From assembly GCA_049682815.1 (NCBI GenBank), contig JBAUII010000017.1, positions 1 through 14,969 on the forward strand: 14,969 nucleotides of DNA. The letters are read 5' to 3'. The position numbers and the translations under genes are program-made. Origin of the DNA: DASWID01 sp049682815 (GTDB lineage Bacteria; Desulfobacterota_D; UBA1144; Nemesobacterales; CSP1-2). Under the pieces are notes generated by a model that saw only the letters and a list, made by a program, of their open reading frames with translations, was not told where the DNA came from and did not search any database. This document shows, piece after piece, positions 13,695 to 14,969 of this stretch (the stretch's first letter is position 1; the number at the start of each line of letters is the position of its first letter).

Positions 13695-14882
13695 ATGACC
13701 GATGCAATACTCGTACTGAACGCTGGTTCATCCAGTCTCAAATTCTCGGTATTTTTAAAAGAGGATCTCAAGCTGCTACTTCGAGGTCAGATTGAGGGTA
13801 TTTTGACCAAGCCTCATTTTGTAGCACGTGCTGATTCAGGTGATATTGTTGGAGAGGAAGACTGGCCCTTCGGGACGAATCTTGGACACGGAGGAGCTGT
13901 CGAGTTTCTGTTCAGATGGGGGAGAACCGGTGTGCTTGAAGGTCACGGCATAGCGGCTGCAGGGCACCGGGTAGTTCATGGAGGACTAGAATTCACAAAA
14001 CCGATGCTGGTAGATAACCATGTCATCGCGGTATTGGAAAAACTTGAACCCCTCGCACCCCTACACCAACCTTACAACCTTTCAGCTATAAAGGCTATCG
14101 TGCAGAGAGTACCTGAGCTCCCTCAGGTTGCGTGCTTCGATACATCATTTCACCGGAGTCAACCCGCTATCGAGCAGATATACGCAATACCGCGCAAGTA
14201 CACTGATGAAGGAGTAAGACGCTATGGTTTTCACGGTCTATCTTACGAATACATCTCTTCAGTTTTACCCGACTACGATGAGAGCCTGGCTGCTGGTCGG
14301 GTTATCGTAGCACATCTGGGCAATGGAGCCAGTATGTGTGCAATGCGGAATGGCAGAAGTGTGGCAAGTACAATGGGTTTTACTGCAGTCGGTGGTTTAC
14401 CGATGGGAACCCGCTGTGGAGCTATTGACCCCGGTATACTGCTCTATCTGATGAATCGGCACGGAATGGACGCCCATTCCATAGAAAATCTAATCTACAA
14501 TCAATCCGGATTATTGGGCGTTTCGGGAATTTCAAGCGACATGCGGGCATTGCTGGCAAGCGAGGACCCCCGTGCTCGGGAGGCGGTTGACCTCTTTGTT
14601 TATCGAATCGGTAGGGAGCTTGGCTCGCTTGCCGCAGCTCTTGGCGGAATTGATGGAATTGTATTCACGGGGGGCATAGGTGAAAATTCAGCTATGATCC
14701 GAGCCAGAGTTTGTAGTAACGCCGAATGGCTCGGTCTGGATTTTGATGAAAAAGCAAACGAAAGAGGCGGGCCGGAAATAAGCAATGAAAATAGTCGGAT
14801 TTCCGCCTGGGTAATACCAACAAATGAAGAATTAATGATTGCAACGCACACAAAGCGCATGCTTTTAAAGAGAGAAGCTTAA
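13695..14882 (+). CDS. ackA: Acetate/short-chain fatty acid kinase
   Basis: Reversible transfer of phosphate between acyl-phosphate and ADP, giving ATP and acetate (or propionate/butyrate). The 395-residue length suits acetate kinase. Motifs: LNAGSSSLKFSVF (8-20) with Asn9; GHRVVHGG (90-97) with Arg92; FDTSFH (148-153) with catalytic Asp149; YGFHGLSY (177-184) with His180; AHLGNGASMCA (206-216); MGTRCGAIDPG (237-247) with Arg240; FTGGIGENSAMIR (324-336); NEEL with Glu379. These match the active-site set of the Methanosarcina enzyme in order and spacing. The start is 4 nt after the phosphotransacylase stop, with no separate Shine-Dalgarno, so translation is probably coupled. No terminator is evident in the 87 nt left before the window ends. 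Confidence 0.95.
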   Translation: MTDAILVLNAGSSSLKFSVFLKEDLKLLLRGQIEGILTKPHFVARADSGDIVGEEDWPFGTNLGHGGAVEFLFRWGRTGVLEGHGIAAAGHRVVHGGLEFTKPMLVDNHVIAVLEKLEPLAPLHQPYNLSAIKAIVQRVPELPQVACFDTSFHRSQPAIEQIYAIPRKYTDEGVRRYGFHGLSYEYISSVLPDYDESLAAGRVIVAHLGNGASMCAMRNGRSVASTMGFTAVGGLPMGTRCGAIDPGILLYLMNRHGMDAHSIENLIYNQSGLLGVSGISSDMRALLASEDPRAREAVDLFVYRIGRELGSLAAALGGIDGIVFTGGIGENSAMIRARVCSNAEWLGLDFDEKANERGGPEISNENSRISAWVIPTNEELMIATHTKRMLLKREA

Positions 14883-14969
14883 GCAAACAAATCGGTTTTT
14901 ACTTAGCTTCATGGATCGAAAAAGGATAAGGGTCTTGACTAGTTTAGCGATATAAAAGAAGCTAAAAAG

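Noticed and set aside
14935..14956. TTGACT and TATAAA near the right edge as a promoter
   Set aside because: The spacing is only 10 nt, too short for a sigma70 promoter.
1..14969. CRISPR array, IS element, rRNA or integrase gene
   Set aside because: Reading both strands I found no regularly spaced repeats, transposase or integrase motifs, or rRNA sequence.

Overview
The window is bacterial DNA of roughly 43-48% GC by eye. A Gram-negative host is suggested by a lipobox-bearing ApbE lipoprotein, a periplasmic SYLF protein and FabI-type lipid enzymes. I cannot place it at genus level. The gene mix (ribBA-ribH-nusB, a MaoC-phosphotransacylase fusion, an ScpB-like decarboxylase) would fit a Desulfobacterota/Proteobacteria-like lineage, but that is inference.

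Left part (1-3660): a minus-strand riboflavin operon, ribBA-ribH-nusB, with very short gaps. nusB runs off the left edge. A near-consensus promoter lies about 60 nt before ribBA. Just upstream, also on the minus strand, is apbE, encoding an FMN transferase lipoprotein. Diverging from apbE is a 57-residue, 58% Asp/Glu small ORF with a strong ribosome binding site.

Middle part (3828-7990): two minus-strand tRNA genes, tRNA-Cys(GCA) then tRNA-Leu(UAA). The 5' half of tRNA-Cys and its upstream region recur 2369 bp to the right. The first 53 bp of the repeat are identical and the next ~110 bp are about 88% identical. This brackets an islet holding one unknown gene with a HEPN-like R-x4-H signature. 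No integrase is visible. Beyond the truncated copy lies a two-gene toxin-antitoxin module (Xre/ParS-type antitoxin and RES-domain toxin) with a clear sigma70-like promoter and a direct repeat set two helical turns apart. The tRNA locus therefore looks like an accessory hot spot with sparse coding.

Right part (7988-14882): a SYLF-domain lipid-binding protein, more GC-rich than its neighbours, followed by a stretch with apparently decayed small ORFs. Then comes a plus-strand acyl-CoA cassette: 3-hydroxyacyl-CoA dehydrogenase (hbd), methylmalonyl-CoA decarboxylase-like crotonase (scpB), enoyl-ACP reductase (fabI), an unrecognised 166-residue protein, a MaoC hydratase/phosphotransacylase fusion, and acetate/butyrate-type kinase (ackA). 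The last four are closely spaced and probably co-transcribed. Together they could turn short acyl-CoAs (acetyl-, propionyl- or butyryl-CoA) into the free acid with ATP gain through an acyl-phosphate, or run in reverse. The conserved-looking unknown in the middle is the best candidate for a new component.
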